A stretch of DNA of 64,000 bases from Bryobacterales bacterium (GCA_028819235.1 JAPPMC010000122.1:1-64000), one strand, 5' to 3'. Shown: positions 8,934-17,941, counted from the stretch's first letter. Translations and numbers: made by a program. Notes: generated by a model from the letters alone, not told the origin.

Positions 8934-10832
8934 ATGAGAGCCTCAACGACCAGGCGCACGTTCCTTAAGGCTGCGGCCGCCCTTTCCGGCGGTCTGGGCA
9001 CTTCGCTTAAGGCGGCCCAGACTGGAGCCTCCGCGGACTGGCGGCACTATGGCGGGACGCTGGGGGCGACGCGCTACTCCAGTCTGGACCAGATCAACCG
9101 TTCCAATGCCGGAGACTTGCGAGTTGCGTGGATCCATGCCACGGGCGACAGCCAAGCCCGCCCCGCCACGAAGATAGAGTGCACGCCGCTGGTGGTGGAC
9201 GGCCGGATGTACATCACCACGGCTCAGGTTCAGGTCCGGGCACTGAACGCCGCGACCGGTGAGCTCCTTTGGAAGTTCGACCCATTCGAAGGTATTCGGA
9301 TGCGACGCTCCAAGGGCATCAATCGGGGGGTTGCCTATTGGCAGGACGGCGCGGATCGGCGGATCTTCATGTCGGGCTCGGGCCAGGACGTGATGTACTG
9401 CTTGGACGCAGACACCGGCAAGCTCGTTCCTGGCTTTGCAGACGGTGGAATCTTGGATTTGAAGCAAGGGCTGGACCGAGAACTGGGCGAGTCCACGCGC
9501 TGTTTCTACGCGACCCCGGGCGTGGTGTTTGAAGACCTGCTGATCGTGGGCGGCGGGTCCGGCAGCGAAGGGCCCGCTCCGGCAGCGCCCGGGCACATCC
9601 GCGCCTACGATGTGCGCACCGGCAAGCGCCGTTGGATCTTCCACACGATTCCGCACCCCGGGGAATTCGGATACGACACTTGGGGCAAAGACAGCTGGAA
9701 GCTCGCCGGCGGCGCCAATAACTGGGGTGGCATGAGCGTCGACAGCGACAGCGGCCTACTATTCGTTCCGACTGGCTCACCGACCTACGACTTCTACGGT
9801 GCCGACCGCCCCGGCAGCAATCTGTTCGGGAACTCCTTGGTCGCCCTAGACGTGCGGACGGGAGAGCGCAAGTGGCACTTTCAGACGGTCCATCACGACC
9901 TTTGGGACTACGACCTGCCCGCCCAGCCAGTGCTTGCGCGCCGGCGCCGCGGCGACGGCTGGCAGGATATCGTCGTCCAGATCTCGAAGCAGGCGTTCTG
10001 GTACATCTTTGACCGGCAGACCGGCGAACCTGTGTGGGAGATCCAGGAGCGTCCGGTGCCGGGCTCGGAGATGGAAGGCGAGCACGTGTACTCGACCCAG
10101 CCCTTCCCCACCAAGCCGCAGCCCTTCGCCCGCCAAGGCTTTGACGACGACGCCTTCGTGACCGACATCTCCGAGGAAGCCCGGGAGTCCGTCATGCGGC
10201 GCCTCAGGGATCTCAAGAGGGGAGGGCTGTACACTCCGCCGAGCCGGACTGGCACGGTCTATAACCCGGGAACGGTTGGCGGGACGATTTGGGGGGGAGC
10301 GAGCCACGATCCGGAGGCGGGTGTGATGTTCATCAACACCAACAACTGGCCCAAGTACTTCACGCTGATCGATGCTCCTGAGGGTGTCGGGTACCCATAC
10401 ATGCATGGTGGCTACCCGTTCCTTGTAGACCACGAGAAGTATTCCGCGGCGAAGCCACCATGGGGCGAGCTGCTGTGCTTGGACCTGGGCAGCGGCGAGT
10501 ACCGCTGGCGGCGACCCATCGGAGAGTACGCCGAGCTCACTGCCAGGGGAATCACGGGCACTGGCACGTTCAACGTAGGCGGTTCAGTTGCCACAAAGGG
10601 CGGCCTTCTGTTCTTGGGCGCAACGCAGGACGAGAAGTTCCGGGCCTTTGACACGGATTCCGGCGAGATCCTCTTCGAGCACAAGCTCTCGGCGGGAGGA
10701 TACGCCACCCCTTGTACCTATGAAGTGGATGGCAAGCAGTACGTCGTGATCGCGGCCGGCGGCGGCGGACGGGACATCGGTACCGGGGGGCATCGCTCTG
10801 GCGACGAGTTTGTGGCGTTCAGCCTTGGCTAA
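8934..10832 (+). CDS. PQQ-dependent dehydrogenase (quinoprotein glucose/alcohol dehydrogenase type), Tat-exported
   Basis: About 632 residues. The N-terminus TTRRTFLKAAAALSGG is a twin-arginine signal, so the enzyme acts in the periplasm. It is an eight-bladed propeller with tryptophan-docking repeats (LRVAWIHAT, GELLWKFDP, GKRRWIFHT, GERKWHFQT, GEYRWRRPI). The HHDLWDYDLPAQP segment is the typical PQQ-pocket region, and the C-terminus reads VVIAAGGGG. No cytochrome c domain is present, so electrons would go to a separate acceptor. An in-frame ATG 18 bases upstream (8916) is less likely because it precedes the Tat motif with extra residues. A hairpin follows the stop. A decayed copy of its last ~100 codons lies at 15172-15474. 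Confidence 0.92.
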   Translation: MRASTTRRTFLKAAAALSGGLGTSLKAAQTGASADWRHYGGTLGATRYSSLDQINRSNAGDLRVAWIHATGDSQARPATKIECTPLVVDGRMYITTAQVQVRALNAATGELLWKFDPFEGIRMRRSKGINRGVAYWQDGADRRIFMSGSGQDVMYCLDADTGKLVPGFADGGILDLKQGLDRELGESTRCFYATPGVVFEDLLIVGGGSGSEGPAPAAPGHIRAYDVRTGKRRWIFHTIPHPGEFGYDTWGKDSWKLAGGANNWGGMSVDSDSGLLFVPTGSPTYDFYGADRPGSNLFGNSLVALDVRTGERKWHFQTVHHDLWDYDLPAQPVLARRRRGDGWQDIVVQISKQAFWYIFDRQTGEPVWEIQERPVPGSEMEGEHVYSTQPFPTKPQPFARQGFDDDAFVTDISEEARESVMRRLRDLKRGGLYTPPSRTGTVYNPGTVGGTIWGGASHDPEAGVMFINTNNWPKYFTLIDAPEGVGYPYMHGGYPFLVDHEKYSAAKPPWGELLCLDLGSGEYRWRRPIGEYAELTARGITGTGTFNVGGSVATKGGLLFLGATQDEKFRAFDTDSGEILFEHKLSAGGYATPCTYEVDGKQYVVIAAGGGGRDIGTGGHRSGDEFVAFSLG

Positions 10833-10836
10833 CGCC

Positions 10837-10858
10837 GGGCACGCGGTCTTCCGTGCCC
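10837..10858 (+). terminator. possible terminator hairpin after the PQQ dehydrogenase
   Basis: GGGCACG at 10837-10843 pairs with CGTGCCC at 10852-10858 around an 8-base loop, four bases after the TAA. There is no T-run behind it, so it may be a weak or Rho-assisted terminator or only an mRNA-stabilising hairpin. Confidence 0.4.
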
Positions 10859-11211
10859 TCTGACCTGACTTCATGTTCCTTGGCTTCGACCGGAGGGGGG
10901 CAACGGGGTCTGGCATCCGGGAATTGTCGCCGACTACCCCCGCACACGATTTGGCTTCCCGGACTTCGGGGTAGGGAAGGCTCCCACGGTCTACGCCGAC
11001 TCGCTGAGGCCGCTGGCTGAAATGGATAACACAGGGTTGGCCCATCGCTTGGCCAAGTGTGCCCTGCCCATTCCCCAAATGGCTACTCAACAGATGGAAT
11101 TGGATCTGAATCCATCAATTCATGCGGGCGCAGCACCGCGTCCTGGAGACGCTTTCGACACCCGGCCGGCTACTTCTTCTCCCGCAGGGCGCCGGCTGCC
11201 GGAGGAAACTG
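10859..11211. other. intergenic, nothing recognised
   Basis: This stretch between the PQQ dehydrogenase and the convergent toxin gene has no reading frame with a recognisable product and no RNA gene that I can see. Confidence 0.6.
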
Positions 11212-11658
11212 CTAGCCCCGTGCGTCGTCATTCAGCGGATTGGTGGTTTCGATTCCAGTAAAGCGACGGAAATCGCGGTCTGCCGTCGCGATAACGGCAC
11301 CGTGTTCCCGGGCCAGCGCAGCCAGATGTGCGTCCATGACCAAGGGGCCTCTGGCGCTTGCGTCGGTGCATATCTCGCCAAGGTGCCTCCAGCTTCGTGG
11401 TCCGGGTGCAAGCATCTGTACATTGGCTGCATCGAGCAATGACGCTACCACCGTGCAGGCTTCGGCCGGGGACATGGGCCGGACGAATATTCGGGAATCG
11501 GAGGCAATACGGACAAAGGCCAGCAAGGTCACGAGTGCGAATCGAACCGGGTGGCCGGACGAAATCCTGTCTTTCAGCCACTGACGCACAATCGCGTGGT
11601 GGGGGCTATCCGCGTCGTAGGCGTACAACAATAAGTTGGCGTCGACCAGCACCGTCAT
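11212..11658 (-). CDS. vapC: PIN-domain toxin, VapC type
   Basis: 148 residues with a PIN nuclease fold. The first acidic residue lies in VDANLLLYAYD at the N-terminus, a second group in the SDSRIF/SPAEA region, and the C-terminal pair in VMDAHLAALA and IATADRDFRRF. VapC toxins are Mg-dependent RNases that cleave tRNA or rRNA and are silenced by a VapB partner. Its ATG overlaps the stop of the upstream antitoxin by four bases (ATGA), the usual toxin-antitoxin arrangement. Targets cannot be predicted. Confidence 0.88.
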   Translation of the reverse strand: MTVLVDANLLLYAYDADSPHHAIVRQWLKDRISSGHPVRFALVTLLAFVRIASDSRIFVRPMSPAEACTVVASLLDAANVQMLAPGPRSWRHLGEICTDASARGPLVMDAHLAALAREHGAVIATADRDFRRFTGIETTNPLNDDARG

Positions 11659-11900
11659 GGCCGCGCGGGACCATCCAGCAGGTCAAGCAGTCCGCCTATG
11701 TCATCCAGATCGATGCCCGGACGAAGCCCCATGGATCGCCCCTCCACCGTGAATGGAGCCGCCAGTTCTTTGTCGGCAGTAGCTTCCAGACCCCGGCGCA
11801 AGCAGGTGTTGAGTGCTTCCCGGAAAGTAACGCCAGTGCGGCGCATGCGATCCTGGAGTTTATCCGAAACGTCGTCGTCGAGTGTGACGGTCGTTCTCAT
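11655..11900 (-). CDS. vapB: VapB-like ribbon-helix-helix antitoxin
   Basis: 81 residues starting MRTTVTLDDDVSDKLQDR, the beta strand plus first helix of a ribbon-helix-helix DNA-binding domain. TFREALNTCLRRGLE supplies the second helix. The C-terminal half (LDDIGGLLDLLDG) is acidic and hydrophobic, as expected for the toxin-binding tail. ATG 11900 is chosen because it begins the domain; longer in-frame extensions upstream have no family support. It is coupled to the toxin gene by a four-base overlap. VapB proteins usually repress their own promoter. Confidence 0.85.
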   Translation of the reverse strand: MRTTVTLDDDVSDKLQDRMRRTGVTFREALNTCLRRGLEATADKELAAPFTVEGRSMGLRPGIDLDDIGGLLDLLDGPARP

Positions 11901-13235
11901 GCTGCACCACAATCTGCTGATTCGCATATCGATGCTAACAGATTGATGCTGAGAGCATCTACGTCTGCTAGCACCCAAGAGCACTTGCCTCATTAGGAGC
12001 TGGCGTAGCGACTGAAGATGGGGTGATTTGTCGGTATACGCATCTGTGCTGGTGACAGGGTGACCGGCAACAGGATGGGCAGCCCCCCAAGCCAGTCTAC
12101 GGGTTCAGGCGCTCATCAGGGCGCGGCCCCAGTGCTCCCCAATGCCCAAACCGCGAGGCCAACTTGCGCGTGCCTGGCTAATTCGCAGCTATGGGCTGGC
12201 GCTGGCGCGTCCCCAAGCCAAGCTGGATTCGGCTGCCGACGGCCCAGCCCGTGTCCTCTTGCCCACACCACGCGACGGCAACACCCACACGCGAGGACCG
12301 TCCGCTTGTCGGCAGCCCGCACCCCCGAGCTCCCGTCGCTGGGCGGGCCGCGCTGCCAGCACCGGCAAGCCCGTGCTGGCCGAGCAGCTCGGTTGCGCCT
12401 CAAGCGCCAGCCCGACAGTGTTGCGCGTCACACTATTTGGACGTGAACCGGACCGTTCTCGTCGAATTGCTAGGACGCAGAATTGGGCTGATGGTCGAAG
12501 AATCCGGGAATTTCAGACGGGCACTCACTTTACCGCCCTATCTTGGCGAGATCCTCAGCATCATCTCTTCTCTGGGTAGGCTACTGCCGAAGGGGAGGGT
12601 TGGAGGGCCGATGGGAAGAATGTGGCGAGCCGAAGTCGGGCAGCCAACACTCACTACCCCGCCACCCGCCCGGTAGCACCGCTACTGCTACCCCATCGAT
12701 GCTCACATAATCCGACGGAATCGGCGCCTGCCGTCCGGCATCCGCGATCACAGAATGCGACGCGTCCTCGATCATTCTTCGTGAAGTTCAACACCGACAG
12801 CTGCACCCGCAGATTGACGTACGCCCGCCACATGATCTGGTGCCGAAGCAGCGGTCGACGCTTCGATGGCAGAGACCCGACCGTCAGCACCATCCGCACC
12901 GCACCGCTCAGGTGCGGATGTCCTTGGTCAGGGGGCGGCCGCGCTCCGCCGGCGATGGGCGTCTTGAGCACCCCAGCCAAGATCAAGTCCCGCTCATCCT
13001 GCGTCAGCACCTGTTCTGTCGTACGCGGCATCTACGCACACTGGGCGAATCTTCCATCAGCGGAGCCGAGTGCGGCAACCCGCACGCTCGGGACGTACGG
13101 GAAGGGCCGCAGTAATGCCCCCTTCTACCCGGCGGCCCCGACCGCCTCATTCTCCAAATTCGTTTTAGATACTTAATAAATACCTATTTTCTTGTTATAA
13201 CATCTCCTATGCTTCTAAGCCGATAGCCGGATAGT
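11901..13235. other. long region without a supported gene, probably decayed accessory DNA
   Basis: About 1.3 kb between the two toxin-antitoxin pairs. Only overlapping GC-rich frames exist. A minus-strand frame at about 12654-13031 (MWRAYVNLRVQLSVLNFTKN and neighbouring pieces) has a protein-like look that shifts into another frame near 12775, so a decayed minus-strand gene is possible, but I cannot name a family. The last 70 bases before hicA (around 13160-13235) are conspicuously AT-rich and probably contain the hicAB promoter. Confidence 0.5.
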
Positions 13236-13448
13236 ATGGATATGAATGGTAGGGAGTTCATGAGACGCGCCAAGCGGTACGCGGCGAGGAACGGGCTAGA
13301 CTTCCGGTTCGAGCGCGCCAAGGGCAAGGGAAGCCATGGCCAGTTGTACATCAGGGGCGGGAGAACCATGGTCAAGCGCTCCGAACTCAGCAAGGGCCTG
13401 TTGCGGAACATGCTATGGGACCGTGGGATCAAGAAGGAAGACCTGTGA
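13236..13448 (+). CDS. hicA: HicA-type mRNA interferase toxin
   Basis: 70 residues, with the small dsRBD-like HicA fold. It has an N-terminal helix (NGREFMRRAKRYAARNG), then the strand with the catalytic histidine in GKGSHGQLYI, and a C-terminal helix (SKGLLRNMLWDRGIKKEDL). HicA toxins cleave mRNA independently of the ribosome. The HicB antitoxin gene begins one base after this stop. An AT-rich stretch upstream is the likely promoter. Confidence 0.9.
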   Translation: MDMNGREFMRRAKRYAARNGLDFRFERAKGKGSHGQLYIRGGRTMVKRSELSKGLLRNMLWDRGIKKEDL

Positions 13449-13449
13449 C

Positions 13450-13887
13450 ATGCGGTACGCATACCCGTGCAAGATTGAGCGGGACGAGGACGGTGCGTTC
13501 GTTGTTTCGTTCCCGGACGTGACCGGGGCCAATACCGGTGCTGACGACCGCGCCGAGGCGCTGGAACTGGCCGAGGAAGCGCTCGCAGGGGCGCTCGGGA
13601 TGTACGTCGAATTGCGGGAACCCATCCCTGTTCCGAGCCCCATCATGGACGGTCAGGAGGTCGTCGCGGTGAACTCGGTAGCGGCGGCCAAGCTGGAGCT
13701 CTACAGCGCAATGCGGACGCAAGGTATCAGCAGGCGTGCCCTCGCCCGGCGGCTGGACGTGTCCGACACCACCGTGGGCCGTCTGACCAGTCCGGGCAGC
13801 AACTCGCGGATCGGGCATGTGGTCCGGGCCCTTCGAGCGGTCGGCCGGGGGCTCGTGATCGAGGGTCGTGCGGGATCGGCTCGCTAG
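13450..13887 (+). CDS. hicB: HicB-type antitoxin with C-terminal HTH
   Basis: 145 residues. The N-terminal half is the degenerate RNase H-like HicB domain (MRYAYPCKIERDEDGAFVV, then FPDVTGANTGADDRAEALE). The C-terminal half carries a helix-turn-helix (SRRALARRLDVSDTTVGRL) that would bind the operon promoter. It neutralises the adjacent HicA toxin. Start and stop spacing with hicA is one base, so the two are coupled. The recombinase remnant follows within about 50 bases. Confidence 0.9.
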   Translation: MRYAYPCKIERDEDGAFVVSFPDVTGANTGADDRAEALELAEEALAGALGMYVELREPIPVPSPIMDGQEVVAVNSVAAAKLELYSAMRTQGISRRALARRLDVSDTTVGRLTSPGSNSRIGHVVRALRAVGRGLVIEGRAGSAR

Positions 13888-13940
13888 CGGACCAGCTCGA
13901 CGGTCTCGGGTTCCGGCTTGGTTACGCAGCCTCCGTGTGA

Positions 13941-14420
13941 AAACGGCTGGAGCACCGGGCCGTCCTGCTGCTGCTGGCACGTCTCGCGCTGCGCGCCGGC
14001 GATGGCACCAACCTGCAGCTTGGGGACATCGACTGGGAACAGGCCGCGGTCAGGGTCAGCGGCAAGTCGCGCCGGGGCGCGACCCTGCCGCTGGCGCAGG
14101 AGATCGGCGACGCCGTCAGGGCCTATGTCCTCGAAGCCCGGCCGCGCACTGCGGGGACGATCGTGTTCCTGCGCGTAGGTGCCCCGCACTGTGGACTGAC
14201 CAGCAGCGGCGTGGGTTGCATCGTGCGGCGGGCGATGGAGCGGGCGGGCATCGATCACGAAGGCCTCCCGGCTGCCCATCTCTCTAGGCATTCGAGGGCA
14301 ACGAACTTGCTGCGCGGCGGAGCCTCACTGGAAGCCATCGGAGCGCTCCTGCGCCACAAGACGCCCCGATCGACGGCGCTCTACGCCCGCGTAGATGTGC
14401 CCATGCTGCTCGAGATCGTC
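13941..14420 (+). pseudogene. 5'-truncated tyrosine recombinase/integrase remnant
   Basis: The frame after a TGA at 13938-13940 reads as the catalytic domain of a tyrosine recombinase. It has LARLALRAGDGTNLQL (region of the first arginine), VSGKSRRGATLPL (lysine), HLSRHSRATNLL (HxxR box), IGALLRHKTP (histidine) and TALYARVD (nucleophilic tyrosine). The N-terminal DNA-binding half is missing and no start codon fits, so it is a fragment. Beyond about 14420 the frame stays open to 14618, but only as antisense of the serine recombinase remnant. Confidence 0.75.
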
Positions 14421-14509
14421 GGACACGCGGCGCACCAGGAGCGCTGTTGCCTCCAGGTACCAGTACGTGCCCTCTGCATTCTTGTGGCCCAGACAGGTGG
14501 AAGGGGCGA

Positions 14510-15120
14510 GTGGCTTCTTCTGCGTGCCGTGTTCAAGCTGCACGACCTTGCCGCCGCGCAGGCGCAGTCCGACGTTCACCTCTCATACCTCGCGGAGCAC
14601 CGTGACGTCCTCCACTAGCTGGCCCAGCAGCCGCTGGCGGTCCACGCTCCGGGTGGTCGGCGCGTTCCAGACCTGCGCGAAGTCCTCCGCCAGTGCCTGC
14701 ATGCGCCGAAGCTGTTCCGCAGACATCTCCTAGTCCCTCTCCTCGTGGCGCTGCTCGCGCTCCCTAACGCCTCCTCCAGTTCTCGCAGGCGCTCGTTCCA
14801 GGCCGCTCCAAGCGTGCCGCGAACAACCGGTTCTGAGGGCCGTGGGCGCAGTATCGCCTCTGGGCCAGCGTAGCCTCGTACGTGAGGCGCTCAATGCGGC
14901 GGGCCCGCTGTGCGTCGGCCTCCTCGAACTCCGCCCGAACCTGTTCCTGCACGGCCAGCGGCAGTGAGACGCTCTGCTCGTTCATCGCTTCCACCACAAC
15001 GCGCCCCACGGTGGCGTCGACGCTTTCCGCCTGCGCGCTCTGGCAGGCTCCCCGACCGTCGTGGACCGTCCTGCCATCGCAGCGGTAGTGTACCCGCGCC
15101 GGCTGGCCGTGGGCCGGTCG
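14510..15120 (-). pseudogene. C-terminal remnant of a large serine recombinase
   Basis: Read on the minus strand, pieces in different frames line up with the C-terminal part of resolvase-type recombinases. They are a zinc-ribbon-like VHYRCDGRTVHDGRGACQSA, the long charged helix (EEADAQRARRIERLTYEATLAQRRY, here split between pieces), then RMQALAEDFAQVWNAP, LLGQLVEDVTVLRE and LRLRGGKVVQL. A stop and frame changes (near 14600 and 14740-14770) separate them. The catalytic resolvase domain with its serine is absent. It overlaps tail to tail with the tyrosine recombinase remnant. Confidence 0.65.
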
Positions 15121-15171
15121 CGCGCTGCTCTAGATCGTGTGCATGCGCTGCCCGGAACGACCGCACAGCGC

Positions 15172-15474
15172 GATGCCAGAACTCACTGCAGGGGGATCAC
15201 GGGCACCGGAACGTTCAGCGGCGGCGGTTCAGTCGCGACAAGGGGCGCCATTCTGTTCTTGGGCGCAACGCAGGACGAGGAGTTCCGGGCCTTCGACACT
15301 GGCTCCGGCGAGATCCTCTTCGAGCACAAGCTCTCGGCGGGACGATACGCCACCCCTTGCACCTACGAAGTGGACGGCAAGCAGTACGTTGTGATCGCGG
15401 CCGGCGGCGGACGGGACATTGGTACCGGGGGCCTTCGCTCTGGCGACGAGTTTGTGGCGCTCAGCCTTGGCTAG
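15172..15474 (+). pseudogene. duplicated 3' fragment of the PQQ dehydrogenase gene
   Basis: This stretch matches the last ~306 bases of the PQQ dehydrogenase at 10527-10832 at close to nine bases in ten by eye. It runs from the ITGTGTF segment through LFLGATQDE, GEILFEHKLSAG and CTYEVDGKQYVVIAAGGG to the final codons. One glycine codon is lost in the glycine run. The rest of the gene is missing and is replaced upstream by recombinase debris. A 137-codon frame covers it (15061-15474), but it has no meaningful N-terminus, so it is scored as a gene fragment. Confidence 0.88.
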
Positions 15475-15594
15475 TACTTGGCGTCCGGCCTGAACTGACC
15501 TCCGCCTGGACGCAATGGCTCTTGTCTCCGGTCGGGTCGGTCATCGGCGTCTGGCAATTGTCACGTATCGCCGGGCGCTGCTCGGCTTCACGCA

Positions 15595-16566
15595 TCAAGG
15601 GGCAGGGAAGGTCCCCGCGCGCCTCCCACCCCTGCGCGGAGCCCTCGCAGGGTAGATCTCCGAGCGGCTGAAGCCGGACCCGTCCGTGAAGACGAATTCG
15701 GCGCCGCCGTCTGGCGGCAGCGTGTAGTGCACTGAGTGGTCTTCGCCCCGAAGAGCGTATTCCAATCGATAGGTGCCTGTTGCCAATCGGTCGAATCCGG
15801 TGATCGTCGCACCCCGGATCGGTCGCGTGAACGGCCTTACGGCCCGCGTTCTCGGTTGTACCGCGACTTGGCCGTTCCGCAGTGCAATCCGACCCCGGAA
15901 CCCTCCGTTCACTCGCGGATACTCCTTGGTCGCATGGTAGTGGTACGAACCGTCAGGCCCTGCATGACCGTTCAGCCAATCCAGATCCCGAGCCTCCGAT
16001 CCGTCGGCCTCGACGTAACCGAATATCGGAAACCCGTCCAGAGCCCAAGCTAGCGGCAAGCCCGTTCCGATACGGTCTGAGAGATGAATGGGGGCCACGT
16101 GATAGTGGTAGTCGTCGGCTCTGCCAGCGTGGCCTCCGAAGGTGTCGAGTTCCCCGGCGAGAAACGTGTCTGTGCGCCCGTCCTGCTTAATGGGATTGAA
16201 GATCGGTATTCCGTTCGTCGCTATGGCGATCGCGCCGCGGAACAGTGTTTCTCTCGCTGACACTGGACTGGCGGAGAAGCCCGGGCGCAGGGTGAACCGG
16301 AAGGCGTTGTCGGCGGTGTAGGGCTGTGGAATCGGGACCTGCCCGTTCCAAGCCCGGATCCCGACCATCATCCGGTGGCGCGGTAGGCCGTTGGACTCCA
16401 CGTAGAAGTAGTCGTCGTCCCAGCGCACCCTCACGTCATCTTGGAACGGCCGGAACGAGCGGGCCACATAATCCGGATCGAATGCGAATTCGGTTGAGGA
16501 TCGTTCCGCCGCTGCCGCGGTCAGCAGGGCCAACACCAAGACTGCCGCAAGCCTGGGCCTGGTCAT
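15595..16566 (-). CDS. YHYH-domain exported protein
   Basis: 323 residues with a cleavable signal peptide (LAAVLVLALLTAAAAE). Two histidine-rich motifs define the YHYH family: GHAGRADDYHYHVAP near residue 150 and GHAGPDGSYHYHATKEYP near residue 205, separated by LAWALDGFPIFGY. The repeated YHYH suggests metal binding, but the family has no established activity. The start overlaps the stop of the upstream sulfatase by four bases (ATGA), so it is the last gene of a three-gene operon with that sulfatase and a metallophosphoesterase. Confidence 0.88.
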   Translation of the reverse strand: MTRPRLAAVLVLALLTAAAAERSSTEFAFDPDYVARSFRPFQDDVRVRWDDDYFYVESNGLPRHRMMVGIRAWNGQVPIPQPYTADNAFRFTLRPGFSASPVSARETLFRGAIAIATNGIPIFNPIKQDGRTDTFLAGELDTFGGHAGRADDYHYHVAPIHLSDRIGTGLPLAWALDGFPIFGYVEADGSEARDLDWLNGHAGPDGSYHYHATKEYPRVNGGFRGRIALRNGQVAVQPRTRAVRPFTRPIRGATITGFDRLATGTYRLEYALRGEDHSVHYTLPPDGGAEFVFTDGSGFSRSEIYPARAPRRGGRRAGTFPAP

Positions 16567-17939
16567 TGAGTCTCGACCTGCCCGGGACGCCGTCGGCGCT
16601 CCGGTCGCCCGCCTTCACGAGTCCGCGGACGGGCTCTCGTCCTTGGGCCTGCAACAAAACCCTCGGACTGGAGTCTTGCAAGCGCCTCCTCACCGAGCCC
16701 TTCCCGGAGGTGGGCCAGCAGCTCGATCTGCAGCCCCGCCGCAAGATCCCGATGTTCGGAAGAAATATCGCGCGCCTCGCGGGGATCTGCACGGACGTCG
16801 AACAGGGCGGCCCTTCCTTCCGCCCAAGAATAGAGCAACTTGAAGTTGTCTCGAACGATTGCGGCCTGCGGGCCGGGCTCTCTACCGCGGGCTTCGGCGA
16901 AGAAGAAGACCATCCGGTCGACGGGGCGATCGATTCCTGACCCGCAGCCATTCAGGAGCGTCGGCCTCCAGCTGCCCCCCTCCATTCTGGGTGGATGCGA
17001 CGATTCCGGGTCTGCGAAATCGAGGACTGTCGGCAGCAAGTCGTACCCAACGACCGGGGTGTCGCAATAGGAGTCCTCCTCGATCCCGGGCCCTCGCACG
17101 AGTAAGGGCACGCGCAAACCCCCCTCCGTGACATTCGTCTTGCCTCCGCGGAGGTAGCGCGTCGGGCCACCGTTGTCCGACATGTAGATCACATAGGTGT
17201 TGTCCCGAATCCCTAGCTCGTCAATCTTCGCCAAGGTCATGCCGACAGCCCGGTCGAAGTCTTCGGCCATGGCGGCGCGAGTCGGGTCTCGATGGAGCCT
17301 CCCTTGCGGCCGGGCTTGCCACCGCTCGAGGGTCTCAGGCAGAGACTGGTTGCTGCCGTGCACGGCGTAATGCCATAGCTGCAGATAGAACGGACGACCT
17401 TCGTCGACGCTGTCTTGCATGAATCGGTTGCCTTTCTGCGTCAGATCGAACATGCGTTTCGGATCTCGGGGGTCGGGGGACTCACCGTCCCGGTTCTGAG
17501 TGATCCGGCCGTCGTCCCGGTCGAATCCCAGCTCTCTCTGCGATCTGCTGAGCTGCCACTTGCCGTATGTCGCGGTCGCATAGGAGGAGTTCGCCTCCTT
17601 GAGGGCATTGGCCAGCGAATGGCGCGAATCCGCCCGCAGGCGGGTGGCAGTGCGCTTGTCGGGAGCGTTGAGGCTCGTGGTGGTCATCCCGAAGGTGATG
17701 GCGTACCGCGACGGCTCGCACTTCGGCGCCGCTGCATAGGCGCGCGAGAACGTCATCCCTTCCCGGGCAAGGCGATCGATGTTCGGCGTCCGATGGAAGT
17801 CGCTGCCGGATTCGGGCACAGTTTGGATCATCCGCCTCGAAAGGCCGTTCCATGCCTGGTCGTCGGCGAGAATGAAGACGAAATTGGGAGGAGCGGCACC
17901 CGCAGTAAGGGCCGCAACCAGCGGCAACCAGATTCGCAT
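16563..17939 (-). CDS. sulfatase, exported
   Basis: About 458 residues. A signal peptide (MRIWLPLVAALTAGAA) precedes PNFVFILADDQAWNG (metal-binding Asp pair). The formylglycine site is C-x-P-S-R as CEPSRYAITFG, and later motifs are TYGKWQLS and VIYMSDNGGPT. The segment after CEPSR departs from the usual LLTG, which may mark an unusual subfamily. ATG 17939 is chosen; GGAGAG lies about 10 bases upstream, and an earlier start at 17963 would put a hydrophilic tail ahead of the signal. It follows the metallophosphoesterase by two bases and overlaps the YHYH gene. Confidence 0.9.
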   Translation of the reverse strand: MRIWLPLVAALTAGAAPPNFVFILADDQAWNGLSRRMIQTVPESGSDFHRTPNIDRLAREGMTFSRAYAAAPKCEPSRYAITFGMTTTSLNAPDKRTATRLRADSRHSLANALKEANSSYATATYGKWQLSRSQRELGFDRDDGRITQNRDGESPDPRDPKRMFDLTQKGNRFMQDSVDEGRPFYLQLWHYAVHGSNQSLPETLERWQARPQGRLHRDPTRAAMAEDFDRAVGMTLAKIDELGIRDNTYVIYMSDNGGPTRYLRGGKTNVTEGGLRVPLLVRGPGIEEDSYCDTPVVGYDLLPTVLDFADPESSHPPRMEGGSWRPTLLNGCGSGIDRPVDRMVFFFAEARGREPGPQAAIVRDNFKLLYSWAEGRAALFDVRADPREARDISSEHRDLAAGLQIELLAHLREGLGEEALARLQSEGFVAGPRTRARPRTREGGRPERRRRPGQVETQ

Positions 17940-17941
17940 CT

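Noticed and set aside
7492-8946. 484-codon minus-strand frame opposite the sulfatase
   Set aside because: It is antisense to a clear sulfatase with complete motifs; the frame has no recognisable domain and reflects GC-rich codon shadowing.
12654-13031. Minus-strand frame as a gene in the gap between the toxin-antitoxin pairs
   Set aside because: No start with a ribosome site, the protein-like part changes frame near 12775, and no family is recognised; kept only as possible decayed DNA.
15061-15474. A possible complete 137-residue protein
   Set aside because: Only its last ~100 residues are protein-like, and they are a copy of the C-terminus of the PQQ dehydrogenase; the N-terminal part lies in recombinase debris.
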